A DNA stretch of 64,000 bases from Triglochin maritima (lineage: Eukaryota; Streptophyta; Magnoliopsida; Alismatales; Juncaginaceae): assembly GCA_963682175.1 (NCBI GenBank), contig OY821775.1, forward strand, positions 7,660,501-7,724,500, in the 5' to 3' direction. Below, piece after piece: positions 48,510-60,083 of the stretch; position 1 is the first letter of the stretch; every line of letters starts with the position of its first letter. A model generated the notes under the pieces. That model saw only the letters and a program-made list of their open reading frames with translations. It ran no database searches and was not told the origin of the DNA. The translations under genes were made by a program, and so were the position numbers.

Positions 48510-49024
48510 AAAAATTATTACATATTCAGGTTCCGTCTTCGTTTCCTGAGAACCGGTCAGCGCAAACCATTACCAATAGAATACCCATAACGTTGTTTTC
48601 CAAGAGGACGATAACACCGAGCGAGAGGCGAGATGAGGAAATTATGAAAATGAAATTAGGTAGATTAGAATATATATAAAACGAAATCATATTTATTGTG
48701 ATCTTAGATGACGTCATACCACTTTCACCTATTAAACTAATTTAGTGCGCAAAACGGGTTTATCATGGTTTGTGCTAAGATGAGAACAACACAACATTAG
48801 GTACCGATTATTAGGTATAAAGTTTTTACATGTCACATTTCTTTCTGCCCAATTTATCTTTGTATACATTTTTACAAACTTCCTTAAGTAAGGCGTAAAC
48901 AAATATTTGACTTACATGTTAAACATATTATATAACACTTTGTTTTGTAAATATATGATTGTGAGATTGGGTTATTTGATAAAAAGTGTTCAAGTACTGA
49001 GTCACGTGACTGTTACATTGTTCT
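48510..49024. other. Intergenic, no gene seen
   Basis: Short AT-rich stretch between elements with no recognisable content. Confidence 0.4.
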
Positions 49025-49033
49025 TTGTATTTT

Positions 49034-49827
49034 GGGGTTATTAGCTTGGGTGCGAAACAACTAAATTGACTTTATGCTATCTGATTCTGACTATTTGACC
49101 TAATGTCATAGAAAAATCAAACTACTTATCTTAATTCAATAAGAAAACAAAATATTTACCTTTATTCCGCGGTACGTTAGTTTTTCTGTTGTCCGTTAAG
49201 TATATTAATATTTAATGGAAATTTTACAGATCCACCCTGAATAAACCAAAAATTCATAAAATTCATTATATGTGTTGTAAGATTACAAAAAAATATTCAA
49301 AATTTTATCTATACTCTCTCGTCTCTATCTTTTAACTTTCGTTTCTTCTTTGTTTTTCACTAAACTTAATGGCTTGATTACTAAAGTAATTAAATTCGAT
49401 AATTTTTTAATTTTAAAAATACAAAATAAATAATTATTTTTTATTAAATAATCATTTATCTAATAAAAATATATTTTTATATAAAATGTGTTTTTCCAAA
49501 AATATTATTATTTTTGTATAAAAATCTTTTATCAATTATCAGAATCTTGTACTAAAATATTAAAAATCATGAATCTAAAATAAGATAAATAAAAATAAAT
49601 AATTGTTAGAATTTTTTTTATCGAATTTGATTAGTTTAGTAATCGAGTTATTAAGTTTAGTGAGAGAAAAGAAGAAATGAAAGTTGAAACGTAAAGGTAA
49701 ATATTTTGTTTTCTTATGTCATTAAGCTAAATATGTTGATTTTTCTATGACATTAGGTCAAATAGTCAGAACGAGGTGACATAAAGCCAATTTAGTTGTT
49801 TCTTGGTTGCACCCAAGCAAATAACCC
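49034..49827. mobile_element. Mutator-like MITE with ~125-bp inverted ends
   Basis: A perfect 9-bp duplication TTGTATTTT flanks it (49025-49033 and 49828-49836). The ends GGGGTTATTAGCTTGGGTGC and GGGTTATTTGCTTGGGTGC (read backwards) are followed by near-identical inverted blocks with CTGACTATTTGACCTAATG and CAAAATATTTACCTTTA. The core is AT-rich and noncoding. Confidence 0.92.
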
Positions 49828-49836
49828 TTGTATTTT

Positions 49837-52050
49837 TGTTTTCACCGATCATTAAAGGTCACTTTGATAGGTTTATATCTTCTTTATTAGACATGTAATT
49901 TTTGTCTATCTTGGTTGCTCATATTTCAACATATATTTTTGAGTCACATGGAGTCCATTTTGAGTAGGTAGTTTGGAAAATTTATCAAATATAACTTTTG
50001 CATAAACTACAAGATCATGTAATTAATTTGAGATTCATCACTTGTGTCGAATTAGTTACCCCTTAAAACGGTAATGCGACCAAACAACTTTGCAATTATT
50101 ACATTCCTAAACAAGAACGTGATTATAATTCGAAAGGTCGGGGATGAAGTAAGCAAATAATATGGAACTATGGTTAAATTTGTAAATCTACTTCACAAAT
50201 AAAAAATCACAATGGTAATAGAACCTGATTGAAAAGGTCCAGTTGAAAATACGAACCTAGTAACCTAGGACCAATTTCAAAGTAAACACGCATAAACCCT
50301 TAATTTTCAAAACCACCCAAATCAACCTTTCTGTAAATTAACTACAAAACCAAATCGACCCGACAACGAACACCACCCAAATCCCTTCCCAGTCAACACG
50401 AAACAAATCTACTATTTCACACAATCATAATTTGCTCACGAACTCGTTCAAAACGAATTACACCGAAGTCCATTTTCTGGTGTTCCAAACCTTATTACAT
50501 TCCAGAACGTGTCACTGAATCAGATTCCAACTGCCAAACACACACAAACCTCTCGCTTTCCTTCCCATATGAAAATGGTCCCTTCCATCATCATCATCAG
50601 TCATCACCTCCCATTTTCCAATCAGCCCATAATCCTACGTCGCTAATCGAATATCGCCAACCAAGCGTCACAATGAACAGACCATGATCTTTTCCTAAAC
50701 AGGAATAAAGTCTATGATTACACATATTCACCTTGTAAAGTGGATCATAAATAATCTATTGCTTCGAGAATTATAACAACGTAATCCTTATAAAATACAA
50801 TAAAGTGCCAAAAAGATTTATTCAATATACATAATATAAGGTGTAAATAACTATATTTGTTATTTTCCTAGTCTTCTGAAGTAATCTCATCCATTCGTTT
50901 ATAGGAAAATTCAATTGTAATTCTTTTGGGGGTAGTGGGGACGTGGGGTATCCAGTTCTTTTTCTGTACACGTATATTATAAACTACTCAAAAATAAATT
51001 GTGGCGATAAATTAAATTTTAGCAGATATAATTTTATTTGATACACGTGTAGAGATCAAACTATTCGTGTTACAAATACATGATATTTTTGATTAAAATG
51101 GTTAAATCAAAATGACTCATTTGCATTTCTTATTTATTATCAAATAACAGACAATTGATTACGCATCAAATTAATATGTCAACTGGAAACAACATGTATT
51201 GTTACCACAGATACGACTACATACATTCAAACCTCTCATTCCTTAGCAAGAATGACATTCTTTTTGAGACATTAAGGTAATATTGACGCTGGCGAATATT
51301 TACATCATATTACAATTTTTTTGAAAGCAGATGGATGAGGTCAGGCGAGTCGAATTTACAGGTCGAACGAACCCAGACCAGAACCTTCGCTTGCTCTGGC
51401 AAAAGCAGATTCCACATGGAGCATAGTCGGGTGTATGTATAATACGTTCCAAGTGACATCTCACACGTCTCTCGGTTGGTTGCGGTCCTTTTGCGGAAGC
51501 AAACGTAGACAAAAGAGAGGTGTGGGTTTTGTTCTCGAATCTCGATCGGGAGCGCGCGCGTGGCGAGAGATTGCGCCACACGTGTCGGGTCAGACCGGTC
51601 AGGTTCCGTGACGCGCCTGGGCGAAGCCCACGTTCGTGGTTGCAGAGCAGAGGGTTGGTGGTAATCGGATTTTGCGTTTCCGACCAGCCGCCAACGAATT
51701 CAAAGCCTAATTCTAACATCACACTTTGACTTATGGTGGTGGTTTCTTGCATCATAAAAATACACATCATTAAAAAATAATACCGCAAAAAGGCGTTTGG
51801 CACTCGGATTATGAATTAGGATTTTTTCGAGGTACAAAATTCGGAGTTATTTTTAATGTTCATTTTACTATTGAGTTTTGTCTCATGATAGCCTCCGATT
51901 ACTGAATTATGGGAAAATATCTGCATTAATACCATTCAATTATCTAAAATACAAATATGTTTTTTCAAGTAATTGTAAAAAATGTATTTGTTTACTTAAT
52001 TATTTTTTATACTTGACTAAATACCATCATTTTTCTATTTTTTTCACCTC
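49837..52050. other. Intergenic; a GC-richer island at 51300-51750 of unknown nature
   Basis: Mostly AT-rich. The 51300-51750 part is GC-richer and keeps a 167-residue minus-strand frame open (51803-51300). The predicted peptide is Arg/Ser/Thr-rich with no motif I recognise, and the opposite strand is also open. It may be an unannotated transcript or part of an old repeat. I do not call it a gene. Confidence 0.35.
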
Positions 52051-52055
52051 ATTTC

Positions 52056-52977
52056 TGTTGGTACGAGGATTCACGATGCTACTGACACAACGACAGATTA
52101 AACGCACACAACGAAACACAAATACGAATATTGATTGCGGAAGATACTAGCTTCTGACTCTATCACAATCTTAATGCAACAAGAACACACACAAGATGTA
52201 ATAGACAAGCAAACACACAACACACCTGAAAACAACCGCGACACACGTGATTTACAAGGTTCGACAACGTGCCTACGTCCTTGGGGGTCTCCCGCAGGTT
52301 TCTTTTCCTTCAATCCACTTCTCCAACAAGAGAAGTGACCGAGATTGCAAGAAGTTGGAGGCGATTTGTCCTCCAAAGCACTCTAGATCTTTCTCTAGCC
52401 CTAATCTCTCTCAAGAAAATAATAATAATGTGTTGTTGTCAAAATTAGGGCGAAAACCCTTAAATAGTAGGCTAAATTCGTACAAGAAAACAAGCATATC
52501 GTAGGCCAAACCGTCTGCATCGGTCGACCGGATTACGGTTTTCCCGTCTAACTGCCACAATTCGGTCGACCGCGTGCCCAACACCGGTCGACCGTTCCGC
52601 ACTTCTGAATAGCACAAAAGAGACTCTGGAGATTTTTGGTCGACCGCGTGCCAAGCATCGATCGACCGATCCGCACTGCTGATCCTCGACTTGAAGCCCC
52701 TGGAGATTTTCGATCGACTGGTGCTAACTTCGTTCTGAACCCGGGAGACTCTGGAAGTTTTCGGTGGACCGCGTGCCCAGCACCGATCGACCAATTCACA
52801 CTTCGATCTGAGCCCTGAAGACTCTGGAGATTTTTCGATCTGAGCATCGGTCGACCGATTCCCGATGTTCAACGAATCCTAGCATGCTCTAGAGATTTCC
52901 GCTCGACCGAGATCCTCTCCCGGTCGACCGAATCTGCCTGTTTCTGGTACTTAACAAATATAAACCAAATTTCAACA
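52056..52977 (-). mobile_element. Solo LTR, copia-like (LTR E)
   Basis: It starts TGTTGG and ends CAACA, with a perfect 5-bp duplication ATTTC (52051-52055 and 52978-52982). TGTTGG...CAACA ends and a block with GGTTCGACAACGTGCCTACG (52258-52277) are usual for plant Ty1/copia LTRs. A TATTTAAGG TATA-like site, read on the minus strand near 52465, fixes the orientation. Upstream of it, in the U3 position, lies the palindrome array (52521-52930). No internal retrotransposon genes remain. Confidence 0.85.
52521..52930. repeat. 74-bp tandem array with paired CGGTCGACCG in LTR E
   Basis: Paired palindromes start at 52563 and 52585, 52637 and 52659, and 52762 and 52784, all 22 bp apart. Repeat starts 52563, 52637 and 52711, and then 52762 and 52836, are 74 bp apart. 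Each unit carries GACTCTGGAGATTTT before the first palindrome and CGCGTGCC after it. The design is the same as in LTR A, although the LTR itself belongs to another family. Confidence 0.92.
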
Positions 52978-53467
52978 ATTTCATCATGTGTATGTATCTA
53001 GTTAACTTTAATTTTACTTTGATATATTTTGGATGGCATTAAGATTTCTACTTTATCTTCGGAAAGTGTACATCTTAGTCAACATATTTTTGACAATGCC
53101 ATACCTCTAAGAAAATATTCTTTGGTCATATCATGAAACTTAATTTACCTGATTGTACTCAACGGGTCATCAAAAATTCAAGACATTACAATAGTTATTG
53201 CCATTAATATTTTGAAATTTATGATATTACATTAGTTATAGCCATTAAAATGTTGAAACTAAACATAGGTATCATTCAACATGTTTTAAACATAAGAAGG
53301 CCTAACAATTTGGGTTGATTGCACAACTACAGTTGTTAGAACAGAAAGTATTTGCAGCTAAAATGGATATAGACATCCTACATTTATATTTTTGTGAAGA
53401 AGTATCCAAATGGGTCAAAAGAAGTATAGTCTTCTTTTTCTACTGAAAAGTTACGTGATAAAGTAAC

Positions 53468-53955
53468 TGAACTGCTATTCATCGCCATAAAACTACTTAA
53501 ATCACCCGTACAAATTATAATTTTACCCTTCTACCATTTCTACTTATATAACTCTTCATTTTACTTTCCTAACACCACTCTCTCTTCATATTACTCTTAT
53601 ATTCACCAGAAAAAAATGTCTCGGAGGCCAGGAAAAGAACCAGCGGACACCCCGGATTACTCAAATCTGGTAAATTGTCTTATTTATTTTATTTTATTTA
53701 AAAAACAAATTGGGTTGGGCGTCCGTAGGAGACACCCGAACGAAATGGGAGGCGTCTGCGGGAGCCGCCTACCCGAACGATTGGGCGTCTCCGGTAGACA
53801 TTTTCGGGATGTTGGTACTAGGAATGCGAGTAAAACTGAGTCAAAAACCTTGTTTGAAGACACTGGACGAAATGTGTATTAATTGATTTGTTAAGGGCAA
53901 AAATGTAATTTTTGAGACGATTTACGTAGTTTTTCGACGACGAATAATAGCCCCC
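53468..53955. mobile_element. Mutator-like element, short relative (copy 2)
   Basis: The flanks TAAAGTAAC (53459-53467) and TAAAGTAAA (53956-53964) match at 8 of 9 bases. The ends, CTATTCATCGCC then AAAACTACTTAAATC and the matching right end, and the inner block GAGTAAAACTGAGTCAAAAAC are shared with 43108-44447. The GC-rich foldback core is reduced to a few GGCGTCT/GGGCGTC modules at 53718-53800. A short frame starting ATGTCTCGGAGGCC (53616) is partly shared with copy 1 but is not conserved as protein. Confidence 0.8.
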
Positions 53956-54554
53956 TAAAGTAAAGTTAACTATTCTTAAAGGTGAGTCAACCACTTGAGC
54001 TTTAAATTCTAACTTCTATCATGTATCCCAAACCACATAAAACCTCAAGTTTTTATCCTATTGAATTTGTAGAAGTGTCGCATCATGAGTTACACTTATA
54101 ATTTCAAATTAATCATAACTTCAGCGGCATAAGGAATGTAAGTGTCTGTACATATAGATTAAGAAACATATCAAAAGTGTAACATCCTCAAACAACGGAA
54201 GAATTAAAATTTTATAACATACAATCAAACAGAGAATATTACTCAAATACAAGAAATAGATGCACCAACATATATAATATATATATCTGAGTATTTCAAA
54301 AGTGTGATTACATCAAAAAGGCTATACAACAAATACAAGTAATCACTCTGACCTCAAAATGAGAGAAAACTGGATCTGGTAGCGGCACCCCTCTCTTCGG
54401 TCACCACGTCCTAGGGCCGACCACGACCTCAAAAACTAACATGCAACAATGCTTGAGTTTCCAGAAGGAAACCCAGTATGTCAAACTCTATAGTGCATGA
54501 AACGGGATCACTCTAGCTTGCAATTCTATCAACAAAGAAAAGCATAAACAACAA

Positions 54555-54900
54555 GGCTGGGCTCCAGGTGGTTTTCACCCAACCACAACACTCACAAACA
54601 GTTACGGGGGCTCCAGGGATTTTTCACCCAGCCACCGCAACACTCAACGCCATCAAGTTAGGCTCCAGGATTTTTTCACCCAACCGCAGCTACCACGACA
54701 CGACCAAGGCTCTTTCACCCAACCCTTATCATGCGGTCCATGCTCAGGCTCCAGAGCTCTTCACCCAACCTGAACGCACTATGTAGCTCACAGTCTTTTC
54801 ACCCAACCCCGCACAGACTAGCTGGGCTCCAGGGCTTTTTCACCCAACCACAACTCTCACAAAAATTACGGGGCTTCAGGGCTCTTTCACCCAACCACCG
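54555..54900. repeat. GGCTCCAGGG...TTTCACCCAACC minisatellite in LTR D
   Basis: Eight degenerate units made of GGCTCCAGGGCTTTTTCACC plus CAACC, separated by 15-35 bp of variable sequence. The corresponding part of LTR B holds a different motif (CCGGAACAACATCG), so this segment evolves separately in each copy. Confidence 0.9.
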
Positions 54901-55009
54901 CAACACTCGTGCCCACTAGCACACTTGCCGGAAGAACATCGGCACCACAACTCACCTCACACGGACGACCACAACAACCGCACCTCCAATGTGCAAATCT
55001 GGACACAAA

Positions 55010-55590
55010 CGGTCGACCGAACCAAGAGTCTCGGTCGACCAAATCTCACTAAAACAAGGCAATTGGTTCGACCGACACTCCATCAGTTGAACAGTTCTCA
55101 CCAACAACATACGATCAGTCGAACCAAAGTCAGGGATCGGTCGACCGTTTAGAAGGTCACCTCCCTGGTTCAACGAGCATAACGACCAATCAGTCGAACG
55201 GCAAAGGGGGCCAGTTCGACCGAAACCCACCAGTAAAATCCACCATCGCTAAACATGATCAATCGGTCGAACCCCCGAGCACTTTCGGTCGACCGAAATC
55301 CACCAGTAAAATCCACCATCACATCCAATCAACGCCGGTTGACCGAACCACCATCGGTCGAACCAAACCACTATTTAACTTAAGTCATTGGTCAGACGAG
55401 TCAAATAGGCGGTCGACCGTTTGAATGGTCAACGCCTCAACTGGCCTACAACAGTGCACACACAGTCGAACGACAAAGGGCCCACGTTCGACTGAAACCA
55501 ACCAGGCTTGCCTCAACATCGTTCGACCGGTGTGAGGTAGAAACCTGAATTCTCACTAGGAACGGTCGACCGTTTGCACCAACCGGTCGA
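55010..55590. repeat. Palindrome pair array in LTR D
   Basis: Pairs start at 55010 and 55032, 55116 and 55138, and 55264 and 55286, each 22 bp apart, with a further pair at 55191/55212. Pair starts 55116, 55191 and 55264 are 75 and 73 bp apart. About six perfect GGTCGACC cores remain among CAGTCGAAC and GTTCGACCG variants. Confidence 0.88.
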
Positions 55591-56197
55591 CAAATCCAGT
55601 AGTAAAATCTGTTGCACGTTTGCTTGCGATGATTCTTTCGGCCTACCGTCGACTTTCAAATACTTAGACAAGAAAAGTGAGCTACGACTACAGTTTGACA
55701 TACCGTGAAGGTTTAAAGAAACCTTCGAAGAACCTCGACGACGCTTCCACGAACACTTCTCCCCAAAATACGATCCACCGACGCACCTCTCGCCCGATCA
55801 ACGATCACCATACCTCGACGATCCACAACCACACAAACCGTCGTCGATCACTTCCCCAACCACAACCACTGCAACCGAGACAGGTTGAGAGAGAGAAAGA
55901 AGAAGAAACAAGGTATGAATTTAGCAACCAACAACTCACCTCCACAAGCAAAAGATGCCGACCACCTCAACCTCGTCAGAGATCACATCCACTCGCTGGG
56001 CACAACACTGAGAGGGATAAAGAGATGCGTGAGAGAGTGGGAGAGAGAAGAGTGAAAATTCACCTTATATGCAATCTACCTTTCTTCTCAACCATTCATC
56101 CAACACCATTCCATCTCAGCCGTCCATCCAATCTCCTGCTAAACACCACCTAATCAACAATCACAAAACTCAATTAGGATTAGGATCCCACAAAAAG

Positions 56198-59100
56198 TCA
56201 AAAAGAAAAAAAGAAAATCTCCTAATACCAAACGAGTAGCTTCCAGTCATTACTGGTGGTAAAAACCATTATGGTCATCTAAACTAATTAAACTCAAAAG
56301 GAAGGATTAACCAACTAAAGATCTTTAGCTTTGCTTGCCCATGAGAGCTTGGTTTTGGGTAACCACTCTATTCGATCTTCTTCTTTTCTATTGGTGACGC
56401 TCTTTGTGTTGATGGTGTGTCCACAAGTTAAGGGCGTGGGTTGGTTGGCAATGCTTGTATTTTACTTTTGTTTCACATAATCACATTAGACAACAAAGCC
56501 GCCTGGAACATGTTGTCTCCCGCTCCACTCCTCACAAGTCTACACAACTATGAAAGACACATTAGATGCTAAGATGTATAGTTTAATGCAATGTCACAAA
56601 ACCTATGATGCATACCAGGAAAGGTGAGAATTAAATAATTTGGACCACAGATATATATAGATTAATGCCAGCTGAGAATTTAGATCATGTTTCAGAGAAC
56701 TTAATTTCAGCCTACGTTTGGAAGTTCTATATGGATTTCTGATGAAGATGTACAACTATATGACACGCTTTTCATTGTCACACGTTGTGGAAAAAAAATC
56801 AAATTGCAGATGGATTGGATGACCACAAATACCTGTTGTTTGGTTTGTTTTAGCTTTTACACTGTTAAATTATCACAGTCGCGTGTAGTTTTATTACGGT
56901 TTGGCAGCTTATGTTAAGTAATATCTCTTTAATCAAATCATAAGAAAAAAACAAATGACCATTATTACCTTTTCCCCGAAGGAGAACCATTGTTACTTGT
57001 TGGATTTGTTGTTAAGTGATAGACTGATAAGAAAGGGAATTTATTTCTATCTTCAGTTACACATTTATCCTTCTAGACTTTTAGTCAAAGAAAATATTAC
57101 TTATACCTTTAATTTCAAATCTTATTTATTCTATCCACTTCAATATTAAATTTCTTTCACCTATACGTTTCTTTCGACCCTCTCAACATAAATTTGAATT
57201 TAATTGATTCTTAGCGTTTGAATTACTTTTCTGACCTTGTTTCTTCTTTTAATTTGAAATAAGTAAGTTTTTCTATCAAAAATGGGGGGAAAAGGGAAAA
57301 CAAGAAAAAATAACAACGAACCCAACTCCGAATCATCCATGAGCACTCAACAAGAAGTCGGAACAAGATCGAGCATTTTTTTATTACTTCTCTCGCTTTT
57401 TTATATAATGAAAGATTGTTCTTATATTTGAGATTTGTTATAAAAAATCTTGAAAAGATTGAAATTGAACTTCTCAAATGTTACATTGATATAAGTTAAT
57501 GTTTAGTAACAAGTGAATGAATATTTGAATTAATGGAATGTATTAATTGAAATTGAACACATTAAAGGATATCAATGAAGTCCCCCCAAAAAAGGACAGA
57601 GAGAGTTTGTGACAGACTATCCCATTTCATTTGGAAGAGGAACGTACAAGCAAACTAATAATCGTATACATGTATATGTATTATAGTATTTATTTATATG
57701 TAGCACAATGTGAAAAAAATGTTTCTTGAAAGCTGATTGTCATCGTTTTTTGTTCGTAGGTTTCGTAAAATAGCACGATTAATTGCGCTAAAATACATAT
57801 TTATTTGTCACTTTTGTCTACTATCGTTGACCAATCCATTACGTAGCACCTCTTGTATTGTATATGTGTACTTTCGATTTGTTAATTTATGCATATTCAA
57901 GACTGGCCACCGAAAACAATGGAATATGTGCACATTCCTATGCTGGAATTGTATGTTAGAAAGAAGGGCAAACGACCAAAGATGGCTAACATTAACTGTA
58001 AAATAAATCTAGACATCTTTATTCAAGAGGAGACACCACGTTTTAAATATTTTATTGTTTTGAACTTGAATCTGTAAGATTTTAAAAAATATTTAGTGTT
58101 GTTAGAGAATGGTCAGGTTGGAGAATTTGAAGAATTTCTTCTATGTTATAAGTTGGAGGGTATATTTACTTATTACTAATTGATTTTGAGTTGTATATCT
58201 ACAATTATATATGATATCAGAATCTGAAAGACCTAACGACAGACTTGACACATCTATCAAAGTTGTTCATGTGTAGACACGAATAAATTTCAATAGAAGG
58301 ATTTGAAGACTTTCTTTTTAGTTATAAGTTGGATGATACATCTACATTTTTACCGTGGTAAATGTGACTAGAAATATCACTATTTTAAAATGGGTGGAAG
58401 AAGAAGACTCGACCTATTAAATGATTACGTGTATATAGGTGTCCACGGGGGTAATGTGGTCCATAATGGTGATCATGGAATTTCAATATTTTGTTACTTG
58501 ACCTTGACTAATATTCATAATGGGAAGCAAAATATTCCAGGCACTAGCCAATTGAATTGATGAAGTTAATTAGAGGGCAAAATATAATCGGACATTGCAT
58601 CTTAAATATTATTATTTCGAAAAAAAATATCCAAGATTTCCGTCATATGTATCCTAATGATCTATCATGTACAAAATAAGTTGTTACCAATAGTTTGATA
58701 TTACTACTTTCAAATATAAGTAAAGTCAAAGCATCCCAATTAACCATTTTGTGTATATTAATCACCTCCTGATCCTGCAAATTAGTTTACTTAAAATTTA
58801 GTAGTAGAAGGTATAGCCAGACTGCCATAGTAAGAGTAGATGAAATCTCAAATTCTCTTCCCTTCACCTTGAGCTTCACATCCGGATCTTTTCCCACTAA
58901 TAAAGGATTTCATTTTTATTTCTATATACCTTTTTTGCTTATAATAGTCATCAAATTTCATTTCTGAAACATCTATTTACTAACATAAACCACCAGTCCT
59001 TTTTTTCCTCTTCATTTTACAGTAATTACATTGTCTTTTTTCGTAGTTAGAAGCTAATTATCAGATCTTCCGATCCGAATCCCATGTTTGCACTCCAACA

Positions 59101-60083
59101 CCAACAAGTTAATCCCAACAAAGGGTCTCCATTTCGCAATACCAGATTAGAAAAGTATACCCAAGAGTTTTTTTAAGAAAAAAAGAATTAATTAAGAAAA
59201 TGATTGTATAATTGTGATTTGTGAGGAAGGGAAGAGATGGGAAACGGCCGACATTGGGTTATGACCAGGTGGGAAAGCAACTCACAACCTCCCACCACTG
59301 CACCAGTAACAGTTGGCACCCATCTTAAATTAAAACATAATCCCAAAATATTACTTCACTCTAATCACCAATTAACTCCAGTATTTATCCCCAAAGACCA
59401 GAAAAGCCAACAAATTCCGGGTGCAGATTCTATTCTAGTGGAGTTGGAACTGTTCTCGTTCCACGTGTCACCCTGTTGTGTTCTTGCTGCCACAGCGAAG
59501 CCCCAGCAACCATCTCCCTTGACTTGTCTTTGCAGAGTAAAGCCCAAATATTTCTCGAAATTACTCTGAAGTCCACTAGTTGCAGAGGGGATAATAAGGT
59601 GCCGGATTGCAAAAACGAAAAGAAAGGAAAAGAAAATCGGAAAAGCATGTCATGCGTGAAGAAGTGAATGTGGTGGTGCATGCATGACTTTTGGAGCAAG
59701 CGTTTCCGGGGGTTTTCTTTTGAGGCATTTATGATTTAGTCCCTACAAGTTTGAGATATTACAGACAGGAGCAGATCTACAAGTCGTGATCTCTTCGATT
59801 CTGGTTCACCCGCAGTTACTGCAATCTTTTAGTAAAGATATCGGGTTTTATTGCAAAGCACAAGGGAAATCTCGTTTTTCTCTCTCTTTCTCATGTGCAG
59901 TAGTAAGTAGTAGTAGTATTCCTTTTGGTGGAGGTGAAGAATGCTCGTCACCTACTCCTTTTAGTTCCCACTCTCCCTTTCTTCTTCTTCTTCTTCTCTC
60001 CATACCAACAGCAAAGCACCTCAAGTTCAAGTTGCTAGTTGTCATTTGGGAGAAGAGTAGGGGGTGTTGGGGAAATTGACCCG
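56198..60083. other. Intergenic and upstream region of the zinc-finger gene
   Basis: No gene is supported. A 49-codon frame from ATG near 57282 (basic start, hydrophobic end) and a 62-codon frame at 57889-58077 have no known relatives. From about 59800 the sequence shows a CT-rich leader (CTTCTTCTTCTTCTTCTCTCC near 59980) that probably is the 5' UTR of the zinc-finger gene. No clear TATA box was found. Confidence 0.4.

Larger units (their letters stand above)
54178..56192 (-). mobile_element. Solo LTR, family 1, copy D
   Basis: On the minus strand it starts TGTGGGATCCTAATCC and ends GGATGTTACA, and a perfect 5-bp duplication AAAAG flanks it (54173-54177 and 56193-56197). It has the CTTCGGTCACCACGTC and GGAAACCCAGTATGTCAAAC blocks, a CACCCAACC minisatellite, the palindrome array and a GA-rich leader (55880-56060), in the same order as A, B and C. 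No gag or pol. The 158-residue open frame at 55677-56153 is LTR leader sequence, not a gene. Confidence 0.85.

Noticed and set aside
55677..56153. 158-codon plus-strand frame
   Set aside because: Lies in the GA-rich leader part of solo LTR D, antisense to it, with low-complexity His/Arg/Pro content.
57282..57431. 49-codon frame, basic start and hydrophobic end
   Set aside because: Could be a small peptide, but no upstream signals, no homology and ordinary AT-rich context.
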